The notes below the pieces were generated by a model. That model had not been told where the DNA came from and ran no database searches. It saw only the letters and a program-made list of their open reading frames with translations. A DNA stretch of 64,000 bases. Origin: DATBLY01 sp963705545 (GTDB lineage: Bacteria > Actinomycetota > UBA4738 > HRBIN12). The stretch spans positions 434,001-498,000 of the forward strand of contig CAVPJX010000001.1 of assembly GCA_963705545.1 (NCBI GenBank), given 5' to 3'. The position numbers and the translations under genes are program-made. This document shows, in pieces, positions 7,137 through 15,307 of this stretch (its first letter is position 1; every line of letters begins with the position of its first letter).

Positions 7137-9071
7137 TCACTCGCCCCGCGCGGCGGACGCGGCCGGCTCCGGCAGCTTGTCGATGCGGACGGCGGTCGCC
7201 TTGAACTCCGCGGTGCCGGACTTCGGATCGGTCGCCTCGATCGTGAGCCGGTTCGTCTCGACCTGGTCCGGGAAGTGCAGCGTCATGAACGCGAGCCCCG
7301 GGCGGACGGAGGGCGTCACGTGTACCGGGGCCTCGACCGAGCCACGCCGCGACGACACCCGCACGCGTTCGCCTTCCACCACCGCCAGCGCGGCCGCGTC
7401 CTCCGGCGAGACCTCGATCGACTCCGGCCGCCGCAGCGGCGACGTGTAGCCGCCGCTCTGGACGCCGGTGTTGTACGAGTCGAGACGCCGTCCCGTGGTG
7501 AGCCGGATCGGGTACTCCTCGGTGAGCGTATCCACCGGTGGGTCGTCGATCACGACGCTGAACGGCGCCTTGGCGCCCTGGGCCGACGGATCGTCGAACG
7601 CCCACAGCCGCTCGTGCAGGAACAGCGTCCCGGGGTGCGCATCGTCGGGGCACGGCCACTGGATCCCGCCGAGCGCCTCGAGGCGCTCGTAGCTCATGCC
7701 GGCGTGCATCGGCGAGAGCGTGCGCAGCTCCTCCCAGGCGCTCGCCGCCGTGACCTCGCCCCAGTCCACCCCGAGGCGATCCGCGAGCTGGGCGATGATC
7801 CAGATGTCGTCCCGGGCGTCGCCCGGCGGCTCGAGGGCCTTGCGCACCCGCTGCACCCGGCGCTCGCTGTTCGTGACCGTGCCCTCGGCCTCGGCCCACG
7901 ACGCGGACGCGGGGAACACGACGTCGGCGATCTCCGCGGTCTGCGTCAGGAAGATGTCCTGCACGATCAGGCAGTCGCGCGTCTCGAGCAGGTGCTTCGC
8001 GTGCTGGTTGTCCGCCTCGGACGCGACCGGGTTCTCCCCGATCACGTAGACGGCATGCAGCTCGTCGCGCTCCATCGCCTGGAACATCTGCGTGAGGTGC
8101 CACCCGTATCGCGGCGTGATCGGCACGCCCCAGGCGGCCTCGAACCGTGTGCGTGCCTCCGCGTCCCGCTCGATGTCCTGGAACCCCGGCAGCTTGTTCG
8201 GGATCGCGCCCATGTCGCCGCCGCCCTGCACGTTGTTCTGCCCGCGCAGGGGGTTGACGCCGCTGCCGTACCGGCCGACGTGCCCGGTCAGCAGGCTCAG
8301 GTTGATCAGCGACAGGACGTTGTCCACGGCGTTGTGGTGCTCGGTGATCCCGAGCGTCCAGCAGATCACCGCCCGGTCGGCCTTCGCGTACGCGTCGGCG
8401 ACCTCTCGGATCGCCTCCGCGGGGACGCCCGTCACGGCCTCCCCGCGTTCGAGCGTCCACGACATCACGGAGTCGCGGTACGCCTCGTAGCCCGACGTCG
8501 CATGCTCGACGAACGCGTGGTGCTGCAGGTCGTTCACGATGATCTCGCGCGCGATCGTGTTCGAGAGCGCGATGTCCGTGCCGACGTCGATGCCCAGCCA
8601 TAGGTCGGCCCACTCCGTGGACTCGGTCCGTCGCGGATCGACCGCGATCAGCCGCGCTCCGCGATGGATCGCCTTCAGGACGTGGTGGAAGAAGATCGGA
8701 TGCGCGGCGCGCGCGTTCGACCCCCAGAGCAGGATGAGGTCCGTCTCCTCGACCTCTCGGTATGAGCTGGTACCGCCTCCGGCACCGAACACCGTGGCCA
8801 GACCGACCACGCTGGGCGCGTGTCAGGTGCGGTTACAGCTGTCGATGTTGTTGCTGCGCAAGACCTGACGAGCGAACTTCTGTGCGACGAAGTTCATCTC
8901 GTTCGTGGCCTTCGAGCAGCTGAACAGGCCGACCCCGTTGCCGCCGGACCGCTCCGTGGCGGCGCGCAACCCGGCCGCGGCGCGGTCGAGCGCCTCGTCC
9001 CAGGTGGCGACGCGTAGCACGCCGTGGTCGCGGACCATCGGCTCGGTGAGTCGCGTGAGCGCGTCCTGCAT
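7137..9071 (-). CDS. formate dehydrogenase catalytic subunit, selenocysteine-containing (TGA read through at 8823-8825)
   Basis: 644 aa if the in-frame TGA at codon 83 is read as selenocysteine. It begins inside the molybdopterin domain (TRLTEPMVRDHG...VATWDEALD), continues NNIDSCNRT-U-HAPSVVGLATVFGAGG and then without interruption to the MGD-binding C-terminus. E. coli FdhF has CARV-U-HGPSVAG at the same place: Sec ligates Mo/W and the next His is catalytic. The Arg region (ENPVASEADN) also fits. Codons either side of the TGA are in one frame and both fragments are strongly family-like, so two separate genes or a nonsense mutation are much less likely. I chose ATG 9071 because GGAAAGGAG lies 7 nt upstream. 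The [4Fe-4S] domain is missing here and found on the gene at 4251-5249. No sel genes are in the window. Confidence 0.9.
8793..8811 (-). promoter_or_regulatory. bacterial SECIS-like hairpin just downstream of the Sec codon
   Basis: On the coding strand the sequence reads CGTGGTC-GGTCT-GGCCACG: a 7-bp stem (one G-U pair) closed by a GGTCT loop. The stem starts 11 nt after the TGA and the loop 18 nt after it, inside the spacing used by bacterial SECIS elements. The apical GGUCU is the same as in the E. coli fdhF SECIS, where SelB contacts the loop. The hairpin overlaps codons VVGLATV, so it is under both coding and structural constraint. Confidence 0.8.
8823..8825 (-). other. selenocysteine (UGA) codon of formate dehydrogenase
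   Basis: The TGA is flanked in the same frame by NIDSCNRT before and HAPSVVGLA after, exactly the active-site context of Sec- or Cys-containing formate dehydrogenases. The residue in this slot binds the Mo/W atom. Recoding needs SelA, SelB, tRNA-Sec and SelD from elsewhere in the genome. Confidence 0.9.
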
Positions 9072-9123
9072 CGAGCGGCTCCTTTCCACCGAGGTTCCGC
9101 GCCTATCCTACGTGGGGTCGCAG

Positions 9124-9147
9124 CGGATCCGTGCGGCCTCGGATCCG
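9124..9147. repeat. two copies of CGGATCCG in a divergent intergenic region
   Basis: In the 105-bp gap between the divergent formate dehydrogenase and repeat-protein genes the palindromic octamer CGGATCCG occurs at 9124-9131 and 9140-9147, 16 bp apart start to start. It could be a regulator site for either gene, or chance in GC-rich DNA. A TAGGAT hexamer on the minus strand nearby (about 9108-9113) could be the formate dehydrogenase -10. Confidence 0.35.
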
Positions 9148-9176
9148 GGTGGTCACCCCTCCGACGAAGGTCCATC

Positions 9177-10178
9177 ATGCCCCCCATGGAGCAGATCCCG
9201 ATCGGCGACGGGGCGGCCGACGAGGCGATCGACAACGTGCTCGAGCTCCCGTCTCCGCCCTTCTCCTCTCCTCCCGAGGAGGAGCCTGACGACGTTCGCG
9301 CCGAACCCGAACCAGGCTCCGCCGAGACCGCGCCTCCGACACTCGCGCAACTCGAGCCGGACGACGCCGTCGGTCGTGCATCCGCGACCGCCGAGCTCGA
9401 CGCGCTGGTCGAGCACGGGCTGCGCGTGGCGGTCGGGATGGCGTCCGTGGCCGCGACGGCGGTCTCGAACGCGCTCGAGCGGACGATGCCCAGCCGGCCC
9501 GGCGAGACACCCGTGGCCGGATCGGCGCTCGCGGGCGCGACCCTCGGTCTCGGGATCGAGACCGCTCGCCTGGCTGCCCGGAGCGTCTCGACGATCGCGG
9601 GGTCCCTGGCCCCGCTGCTCTCGTTCGCGACCAGCGCCCCGAGCCTCCGCGAGCGCGCTGCCCCGATCGCTCGCGAGATCGACCGGTTCAACGGGGTCTG
9701 GTCCGAGGCGCGGCCCGAGCACGAGGCGGCGGCGGCCGCGTTCGTCGCGGACCTGATGCCTCGCCTCGTCGACGGGATCGTCGAACAGCTCGACCTCACG
9801 ACCCTCGTCGCGGAGCGGATCGACCTGGACGCGATCGTGGATCGGATCGACCTCGACGCGATCGTGGATCGGATCGACGTCGATGAGATCGTCCGCCGGG
9901 TGGACCTCGACGTGGCCGTCGGACGGGTCGACCTATTGGGGATCACGGACCGGCTGCTCGGCGAGCTGGACCTGGCGGAGCTGATCCGGGAGTCGACGGG
10001 CGCCGTCACCTCGGAGACGGTCCGCAACGTCCGGTTGCTCTCGGCGGAGGCCGACAGGCGGCTCGCCTACATCGTGGACCGCGTGCTGATGCGGCGGCGC
10101 GAGCGCGCGGCGGACCCTCCCGAGGAACATCCCGAGGGGCCCGACGACCCGACCCCTCCCGAGGAGCCGGCCGGATGA
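9177..10178 (+). CDS. uncharacterised protein with tandem 9-residue RIDLDAIVD repeats
   Basis: 333 aa, no family I can name with confidence. The N-terminus is acidic and proline-rich (low complexity, to about residue 60). A small-residue-rich helical middle follows (AVGMASVAATAVSNALERT; GSALAGATLGLGIETARLAARSVSTIAG, probably amphipathic or membrane-associated). The C-terminal half has five tandem 9-residue units (RIDLDAIVD, RIDVDEIVR, RVDLDVAVG, RVDLLGITD; residues 214-258) and ends in an acidic proline-rich tail. Start ATG 9177 follows GAAGG by 6 nt. Its stop overlaps the ATG of the RDD membrane protein (ATGA), so the two are co-translated and probably work together at the membrane. Confidence 0.7.
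   Translation: MPPMEQIPIGDGAADEAIDNVLELPSPPFSSPPEEEPDDVRAEPEPGSAETAPPTLAQLEPDDAVGRASATAELDALVEHGLRVAVGMASVAATAVSNALERTMPSRPGETPVAGSALAGATLGLGIETARLAARSVSTIAGSLAPLLSFATSAPSLRERAAPIAREIDRFNGVWSEARPEHEAAAAAFVADLMPRLVDGIVEQLDLTTLVAERIDLDAIVDRIDLDAIVDRIDVDEIVRRVDLDVAVGRVDLLGITDRLLGELDLAELIRESTGAVTSETVRNVRLLSAEADRRLAYIVDRVLMRRRERAADPPEEHPEGPDDPTPPEEPAG
9816..9950 (+). repeat. five tandem 27-bp coding repeats (9 residues each)
   Basis: Units start at 9816, 9843, 9870, 9897 and 9924. The first two are almost identical at DNA level (CGGATCGACCTGGACGCGAT against CGGATCGACCTCGACGCGAT) and the later ones have diverged while keeping the R-[IV]-D-[LV]-D pattern. Recent duplication of the unit is likely. 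The 9-residue alternation of hydrophobic and acidic residues could form a short solenoid or an amphipathic helix. Confidence 0.8.
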
Positions 10179-10684
10179 GCGCCACCGTGGAGCCCGAACG
10201 ACGGATCACCGTCGACGTGGTCCCGGCGGAGGCGAGGGGCCTGCAGGGACGGCGGGCGGGCCTGTTCAGCCGGATCGTGGCGAACATCCTGGACCTGGCC
10301 CTGGTCTTCGCGGGCGTCGTCGCGACCTACGTCGGCTGGGCCGGGGTCAAGCTGCTCTGGCAGGGATCCGCGTTCACGCGCCCCACGCCGGGCTTCGTCG
10401 CCGCTCTCCTGTTCGGCGAGGCCCTGCACGTGGCCTACTTCGCGGCCGCGTGGACGACCTCGGGGCGGACCCTCGGCGACCAGGTGATGGGGTTGCGGGT
10501 GGTGGGCCGGACCGGACACCAGCTGGGGTTCGGCACCGCGCTGGTGCGGGCGGTCTTCTGCGTCCTCGTGCCGTTCGGGCTCCTGTGGGCGGGCATCAGC
10601 CGGGAGAACCGCTCGGTCCAGGACCTGGTGCTGCGGACCTCGGTGATCTACGACTGGCGCCCCCGGGTCCGCGAGCCGTCCTGA
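10175..10684 (+). CDS. RDD family membrane protein
   Basis: 169 aa with three hydrophobic segments (about residues 33-57, 68-92 and 116-140). RDD hallmarks are the first-helix Arg/Asp pair (LFSRIVANILDLALVF) and GRTLGDQVMGLRVVGRTG followed by LVRAVFCVLVPFG and a C-terminal RSVQDLVLRT. RDD proteins are small membrane proteins, some linked to ion transport, most of unknown role. The start overlaps the stop of the 9-residue-repeat protein by 4 nt, and the VIT1-like gene begins 1 nt after its stop, so the three form an operon. Confidence 0.88.
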   Translation: MSATVEPERRITVDVVPAEARGLQGRRAGLFSRIVANILDLALVFAGVVATYVGWAGVKLLWQGSAFTRPTPGFVAALLFGEALHVAYFAAAWTTSGRTLGDQVMGLRVVGRTGHQLGFGTALVRAVFCVLVPFGLLWAGISRENRSVQDLVLRTSVIYDWRPRVREPS

Positions 10685-10685
10685 C

Positions 10686-11477
10686 GTGGCGGACCCGTCG
10701 TCGCTCGGGCCACGGCTCGCGCAGAAGTACCGGCGGCTCCGCCGACGCAACCATCCGATGCTGCCGCACGAGGGAGTGGTGGACGGCGAGCAGGCGTCGA
10801 TGGGCGGCAAGTCGGGAACCCTGCGCGCGGCCGTCTTCGGCCTGAACGACGGCCTCGTCTCGAACGTCTCGCTGATCTTCGGGTTCGCGGGCGCCGGCGT
10901 CGACAACAGCGTCGTGATCCTCGCGGGGATCGCGGGTCTGCTCGCGGGCGCGTTCTCGATGGGGGCCGGAGAGTACGTCTCGATGAAGGTGCAGCGCGAG
11001 CTCTTCGAGCGCCTGATCCACCTGGAGGCCCACGAGATCGGGATGGATCCGGAGCTCGAACGGGACGAGCTCGTCGGGATCTACGTGGAGCGCGGGATCC
11101 CGAGGGACCTCGCCGAGGAGGTCAGCGACGCGGTGATGCGCGACCCACAGCTCGCCCTGGATACGCACGCGCGCGAGGAGCTCGGCCTCGACCCATCCGA
11201 GCTGGGGTCCCCCTGGGGCGCCGCCGGCTCGTCGTTCGTGTTCTTCGCGATCGGGGCGATCGTGCCGGTGCTCCCGTTCCTGATGACGGAGGGGCGCGCG
11301 GCCGTGGTCGCGTCCGCCGTGATCTCCGGGGCGACGTTGTTCGTGGCAGGCGCGCTCCTCACCCGCGTCACGGGGCGTCCCGCGCTGCTGTCCGGACTCA
11401 GGATGCTGGGGATCGGGGCCGCGGCGGCGGCGATCACCTACACGGTGGGTTCGCTCCTGGGCGCGACGGTCGCCTGA
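10686..11477 (+). CDS. VIT1/CCC1 family metal transporter
   Basis: 263 aa. The N-terminal motif LRAAVFGLNDGLVSNVSLIFGFAGAG and the following LLAGAFSMGAGEYVSMKVQRELFERL are diagnostic of the VIT1/CCC1 family (vacuolar Fe2+/Mn2+ transporters and bacterial relatives). A cytoplasmic metal-binding helical segment (ELERDELVGIYVERGIPRDLAEEV) and three C-terminal membrane helices follow. The GTG start lies 1 nt after the RDD gene stop. In bacteria the family is thought to move iron or manganese across the inner membrane; direction and ion are not predictable here. Confidence 0.9.
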   Translation: MADPSSLGPRLAQKYRRLRRRNHPMLPHEGVVDGEQASMGGKSGTLRAAVFGLNDGLVSNVSLIFGFAGAGVDNSVVILAGIAGLLAGAFSMGAGEYVSMKVQRELFERLIHLEAHEIGMDPELERDELVGIYVERGIPRDLAEEVSDAVMRDPQLALDTHAREELGLDPSELGSPWGAAGSSFVFFAIGAIVPVLPFLMTEGRAAVVASAVISGATLFVAGALLTRVTGRPALLSGLRMLGIGAAAAAITYTVGSLLGATVA

Positions 11478-11491
11478 TCGGTCGGCCGCCC

Positions 11492-11510
11492 GAGCCCGCC
11501 TCTGGGGCTC
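11492..11510. terminator. hairpin between convergent genes, possible bidirectional terminator
   Basis: GAGCCC-GCCTCTG-GGGCTC forms a 6-bp GC stem with a 7-nt loop in the 39-bp gap between the VIT1-like gene (plus) and fdhD (minus). No T-run follows on either strand, so it would be a weak intrinsic terminator, as is common in high-GC actinobacteria. Confidence 0.4.
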
Positions 11511-11516
11511 TGGCAC

Positions 11517-12356
11517 CTAGCCCGCGATCCGCTCGGGGTGCGAGTAGACGTTCGCGCCGCCGTCGCGGACGAACCCGACGATCGTCTGTCCGAACCGCTC
11601 GCCGGCCTCGACCGCGAGCGACGACGGCGCGCTGACCGCCGCCACGATCGGGATGCCCGCGACCGCGGCCTTCTGGACGATCTCGAAGCTCGCCCGGCCG
11701 CTCACCTGCAGGATCCGGCCGGCGAGCGGCATCTCGCCCGCCAGGAGCCGTTCGCCGATCACCTTGTCCACGGCGTTGTGACGGCCTACGTCCTCGCGCA
11801 CCGCGATCGGCTCGCCCTCGGCCGTGAACAGGCCGGCGGCGTGGAGCCCGCCCGTCCGCTCGAAGACGCGCTGCGCTGCGCGGAGCCGATCCGGCAGCGC
11901 GGTCAGCAGCGTCACGGGGACCACCGGCCCGGGGGCAACGGGCTGGCATCGGACCTCGACGTCGTCCAGCGCCGCCTTCCCGCAGACGCCGCACGATGAC
12001 GTGGCGTAGAAGTTGCGCCGGAGCCGGTCCGCGTCGAACGGGCGTCCGAGCGTGACGGTGACGACGTTGAAGCGCTGATCCGCATCGTCCAGGTCGTCGC
12101 AGTAGGCGACGCGACGGACCTCGCCCGGCGCCACGAGGCCCTCGGTGAACAGGAACCCCGCGGCGAGCTCGAAGTCCCCGCCGGGGGTCCGCATCGTGAC
12201 GGCGACCTGAACGGGAGCCTGTCCAGGGCCCTCGACGCGGATCTCGAGCGGCTCCTCGGCGGCCAGCGTGTCCGCGCGCTCGGATCGGCTCCCGTCCCGC
12301 ACGGCCAGGACCCGGATCGGGCGCACGTTGCGTCGGAGCACCGTCTCGTCGGACAT
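11517..12356 (-). CDS. fdhD: formate dehydrogenase accessory sulfurtransferase FdhD
   Basis: 279 aa. FdhD carries sulfur from a cysteine desulfurase to the Mo/W-MGD cofactor, which formate dehydrogenase needs for activity. The mobile CxxC (SCGVCGKAAL, C122 and C125) matches E. coli FdhD C121/C124. EEPLEIRVEG, the GDFELAAGFLFTEG motif and VREDVGRHNAVDKVIG (cofactor-binding) are all present. Start ATG 12356 follows a GATACT hexamer by 9 nt, so it may be nearly leaderless. Longer in-frame readings upstream are compositionally unlike a protein. It is divergent from the DUF6457 gene and 2.4 kb from the formate dehydrogenase operon, its obvious client. Confidence 0.95.
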   Translation of the reverse strand: MSDETVLRRNVRPIRVLAVRDGSRSERADTLAAEEPLEIRVEGPGQAPVQVAVTMRTPGGDFELAAGFLFTEGLVAPGEVRRVAYCDDLDDADQRFNVVTVTLGRPFDADRLRRNFYATSSCGVCGKAALDDVEVRCQPVAPGPVVPVTLLTALPDRLRAAQRVFERTGGLHAAGLFTAEGEPIAVREDVGRHNAVDKVIGERLLAGEMPLAGRILQVSGRASFEIVQKAAVAGIPIVAAVSAPSSLAVEAGERFGQTIVGFVRDGGANVYSHPERIAG

Positions 12357-12471
12357 CTGCCGACCAGTATCCGCGTCACCGCCCCCCCGGTCACGCCGCC
12401 GGACGGCGCTCCGATACGGTGGCCCGGTCCGACGGGGGGCGGGCTCGACCGGAGACACGGGAGGCGGGGCG

Positions 12472-12738
12472 ATGGATCGGTGGATCGACGGGCTGGCGGC
12501 CGCGTTCGGTGAAGAGCCGCTCTCGGCGGAGGAGGAGACCACGCTGCTGACGTGCGCGCGGGACGTGGCGCATCGGGTGGAGCGACGCATCACGCCCCTC
12601 GCGGCGTTCGTGGCGGGCATGGGGGCGGGGCGAGCGAGGGCGGCGGGCGCCACGCACGACCGAGCCGTCGCCGACGCGCTCGCCACCCTGCGGGCGGCCC
12701 TCCCACGCGATCCGGACGAGACGGGGCCGCCGGCCTGA
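12472..12738 (+). CDS. DUF6457 domain protein (small MobA-associated family)
   Basis: 88 aa, MDRWIDGLAAAFGEEPLSAEEETTLLTCARDVAHRVE-type start followed by ITPLAAFVAGMGAGRA. This resembles the small helical DUF6457 domain that in actinobacteria occurs alone or fused to MobA and is presumed to assist Mo-cofactor delivery. ATG 12472 has a strong ribosome binding site (GGGAGG). It is divergent from fdhD with 115 bp between the starts, which supports a role in formate dehydrogenase maturation. Molecular function unknown. Confidence 0.72.
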   Translation: MDRWIDGLAAAFGEEPLSAEEETTLLTCARDVAHRVERRITPLAAFVAGMGAGRARAAGATHDRAVADALATLRAALPRDPDETGPPA

Positions 12739-12762
12739 CCCGGCCGAGCGTGAGGGTGGACC

Positions 12763-13413
12763 TCAGCGGCCGCGCCGTGCGACGTGCGGGCGGACCCGCA
12801 ACAGATCGCCGACGCTCGCGAGCCCGTCGCGGCGCGCGAGGCGCTCCCCCACGACGAAGAAGAGCTGGGCGGTCACGAGGGCGTCGTCGAGGGCGTGATG
12901 CGGATCCGCGACCGGGACCCCGTATCGCTCGGCCGCGGCCGTGAGCGACCGCTCCTCCGCCTGCGGACCCTCGAGCGCGAGCATCAGGTCGCGGACGTCG
13001 ATCATCGTCCGGGTCCAACGATCGGGAGACACGCGGAACAACGCCGACAGGAACCCCGCCTCGACGCGGCCGTACCAGGCGACGAGGAAGCGGTCGGCGA
13101 GCGCGTCCCCGAGCGCCCGCAGCGCCGACGCCTGCGAAGGCGCCCCACGCAGATCGACCGGCCGGATGCCGTGCACGGTCACCGATCGGGGCGAGAGGGC
13201 GCGCCCCTCCGGGTCGACCAGCTGGTACCCGGCTCGACCGATCTCGATCCTGCCCATCCGGATGGGGACCGTGCCGAACGAGATGATCCGATCCCGGCCC
13301 AGATCGAGCCCCGTCGCCTCGAAGTCCAGCGCGACGTACTCGGCCCCCCGCCATGGCTGACCCCACATCCGCCGCGACGGGCGACGCGGGCGCGCCGAGC
13401 GCCGTCCGCTCAC
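12763..13413 (-). CDS. DnaQ-like 3'-5' exonuclease (DEDD family)
   Basis: 216 aa from the GTG at 13413, whose GTGA overlaps the stop of the cNMP/CBS gene; an alternative ATG at 13368 gives 201 aa beginning MWGQPWRG. Exonuclease motif I is YVALDFEATGLD, motif II lies around VAWYGRVEAGFL (the usual N-x-x-F-D is altered), and motif III is PHHALDDALVTAQLF (HxxxxxD). This matches DNA polymerase III epsilon-like exonucleases. In many bacteria such a gene directly follows a cNMP-CBS-DUF294 gene, as here, so a joint role in nucleotide metabolism or signalling rather than replication proofreading is plausible. Confidence 0.85.
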   Translation of the reverse strand: MSGRRSARPRRPSRRMWGQPWRGAEYVALDFEATGLDLGRDRIISFGTVPIRMGRIEIGRAGYQLVDPEGRALSPRSVTVHGIRPVDLRGAPSQASALRALGDALADRFLVAWYGRVEAGFLSALFRVSPDRWTRTMIDVRDLMLALEGPQAEERSLTAAAERYGVPVADPHHALDDALVTAQLFFVVGERLARRDGLASVGDLLRVRPHVARRGR

Positions 13414-15230
13414 CGACGGAGATCCAGCTCGAGCGCCAGGAGCCCCTGCGCGCGATCGATCAGCCGGAACGCCTCCTTCAAGGCCTGGCGCGCGAGCGGG
13501 CCGAGCGAGCGCGGATCGATGTCGTCGTCGGGGGGCGCGCCCGCGCGTTCGCGGGCGACCTGGTGGTCGAGCCGGATCCTCCAGAGCAGGTGGAACGCCT
13601 CCTCGAGGGCCGTCCCGACCTCGCCGCCGATCCGCCCTGCGGCGACCGCGCCGCGCAGCCGACGTACGGTCCGGCGATCGCGGACGCCGGCACGGAGTCC
13701 CTGGACCCGGGCGAGGTCCGTGATCGTCGCGATCCCGGCGGCCCTGGCGTCCAGCACGACCGCGGTCGTCCCGCGCGCCTCGATCACGGCGTCGCGCAGG
13801 AACCCCTTCGGCGGACGCCGCGCGACCGCCGCTCGCGCGAGGTGCTGGACCCAGGCCCGATCCGCCAGGGCGCCTTCCACGATCGGAGCGAAGGCCTCGT
13901 CGACGTCGAGCGTCCCGGCGATGGGCCGATGGTCCAGGACGAGCGGTGGCATCCGCGCGTCGCCGTCCGGAGCGGCCGCCCACGATCGGAACCGGTCGCA
14001 CCAGCGCCCCACAGAGCCCCGCCAGGCGTCGTTCGAGGCGACCACCCCGGCCCGGCACCGGGCGATCCCGGCGGAAGCCAGCCCGTCGTTCACGATCGCG
14101 GCGAGCCGACCGAAGTAGTCGTGTGCCGGCGGATCGTCCGCCGCGTAGACGAGCGCGTTGTCCTGATCGGACACGAGGGACTGCTCCTGGCGCGCCTCGC
14201 CGCCGAGCGCCAGCCACGCCCAGGCCCCGGGCGGTTCGCCGAGGCGCTCGACCCCGAGCGCGAGCAGGCGGGCCGTCAGCACGTCGGTGGTCACGGCGAT
14301 CACGTGGGCCACCTCGAGCGCCTCGACACCCGCCTCGATGAGGTCGGCCGCCATGTCGGGCACGGCGCGCGCGATCCCCGCCACGTCCTCCGGATCGGTG
14401 GCCCGCTCGATCCGACGGCGCAGCTGGAACGCCGAGCGACGCTCCAGGGCCATCAGGTCCGTGTCGGTGAGCACACCGACGATCGCACCCGACCCGTCGG
14501 CAAGCGGCACGTGGTGGATCCCGCGCTCCAGCATCGTCCCGAGCACGTCGCCGATCGTCGCCGTGTCCGGGAGCGTCAGCAGCGGCGTCGAGGCGACGTC
14601 CGCGACCGGGCGCTCGGGACCCCGCCCTTCGGCGAGCACCCTCGTGCGCAGATCCCGGTCGGTGACGATCCCCCACGTCTCCCCCATGCGGACGAGCGCC
14701 GACGACACGCGCTCGGCGGCCATGCGCTCGGCGACGGCGCCGACGGTCTCGCCGTCCGCCACCGCGACCGGGGGGCGGGACACGAGGGTGCGCGCCGGCA
14801 GCGTCCAGGGATCGGCGCGTGGCTCGGCTCGCTCGAGCACCTTCAGCTCCCGTCGGCGCACGCTCCGGGAGAGGAACGAGGCTCCCTGTCGCGTGGCGAG
14901 GATGCCCTCCGCGACCTGCGCCTCGATCAGGTAGCAGATCGTCTCCTCGGCGGCGCGCGCGGCGAGCGCCGGCGGCTCGCCGGTCAGCAGGGAGACGAAG
15001 CCGAACACCTCCCCCTCCTGATGGAGGTCGACGACGAGATCCCCGTCCAGCACCTCGACGGACCCCTTCCGCACGATGTAGAGGAAGCGCGCGGCCTCGC
15101 CGCCTTGGGCGAGGATCACCTGAGCGGCGGGGAAGAACTCGATCCGCGTGGCGAGGACGACCTGGGCCAGCTCGTCGTCGTCGAGCTCGTCGAACGGCGG
15201 GTGCGCCCGCAGGAAGGAGGGGATGTCCAC
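13410..15230 (-). CDS. cyclic-nucleotide-binding/CBS/DUF294 nucleotidyltransferase-like protein
   Basis: 606 aa in four parts: a cNMP-binding domain (about 1-125; FLYIVRKGSVEVLDGDLVVDLHQEGEVFGF), two CBS repeats (about 145-262; WGIVTDRDLRTRVLAEG and IVGVLTDTDLMAL), a DUF294 nucleotidyltransferase-like domain (ALGGEARQEQSLVSDQDNALVY, the GSxxR..Q..SDQD-type motif) and a DUF294 C-terminal helical domain. It probably senses cAMP and adenylates and may uridylylate or adenylate a target. Start GTG 15230 lies exactly 6 nt after GATACT (15237-15242), fitting a leaderless transcript. Its stop overlaps the exonuclease start. Confidence 0.9.
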   Translation of the reverse strand: MDIPSFLRAHPPFDELDDDELAQVVLATRIEFFPAAQVILAQGGEAARFLYIVRKGSVEVLDGDLVVDLHQEGEVFGFVSLLTGEPPALAARAAEETICYLIEAQVAEGILATRQGASFLSRSVRRRELKVLERAEPRADPWTLPARTLVSRPPVAVADGETVGAVAERMAAERVSSALVRMGETWGIVTDRDLRTRVLAEGRGPERPVADVASTPLLTLPDTATIGDVLGTMLERGIHHVPLADGSGAIVGVLTDTDLMALERRSAFQLRRRIERATDPEDVAGIARAVPDMAADLIEAGVEALEVAHVIAVTTDVLTARLLALGVERLGEPPGAWAWLALGGEARQEQSLVSDQDNALVYAADDPPAHDYFGRLAAIVNDGLASAGIARCRAGVVASNDAWRGSVGRWCDRFRSWAAAPDGDARMPPLVLDHRPIAGTLDVDEAFAPIVEGALADRAWVQHLARAAVARRPPKGFLRDAVIEARGTTAVVLDARAAGIATITDLARVQGLRAGVRDRRTVRRLRGAVAAGRIGGEVGTALEEAFHLLWRIRLDHQVARERAGAPPDDDIDPRSLGPLARQALKEAFRLIDRAQGLLALELDLRR

Positions 15231-15307
15231 CGCCGGAGTATCGCATCGGCCCCGGCCACGCCTCCGGTATCCTCACGGCCGTTGCCATCCGGTCGAGGAG
15301 CGTCGAC

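Noticed and set aside
8823..9089. An 88-codon gene and a separate 558-codon gene instead of one formate dehydrogenase gene
   Set aside because: The two pieces are in one frame, join inside the catalytic motif, and a SECIS-like hairpin follows the TGA; read-through as Sec explains both.
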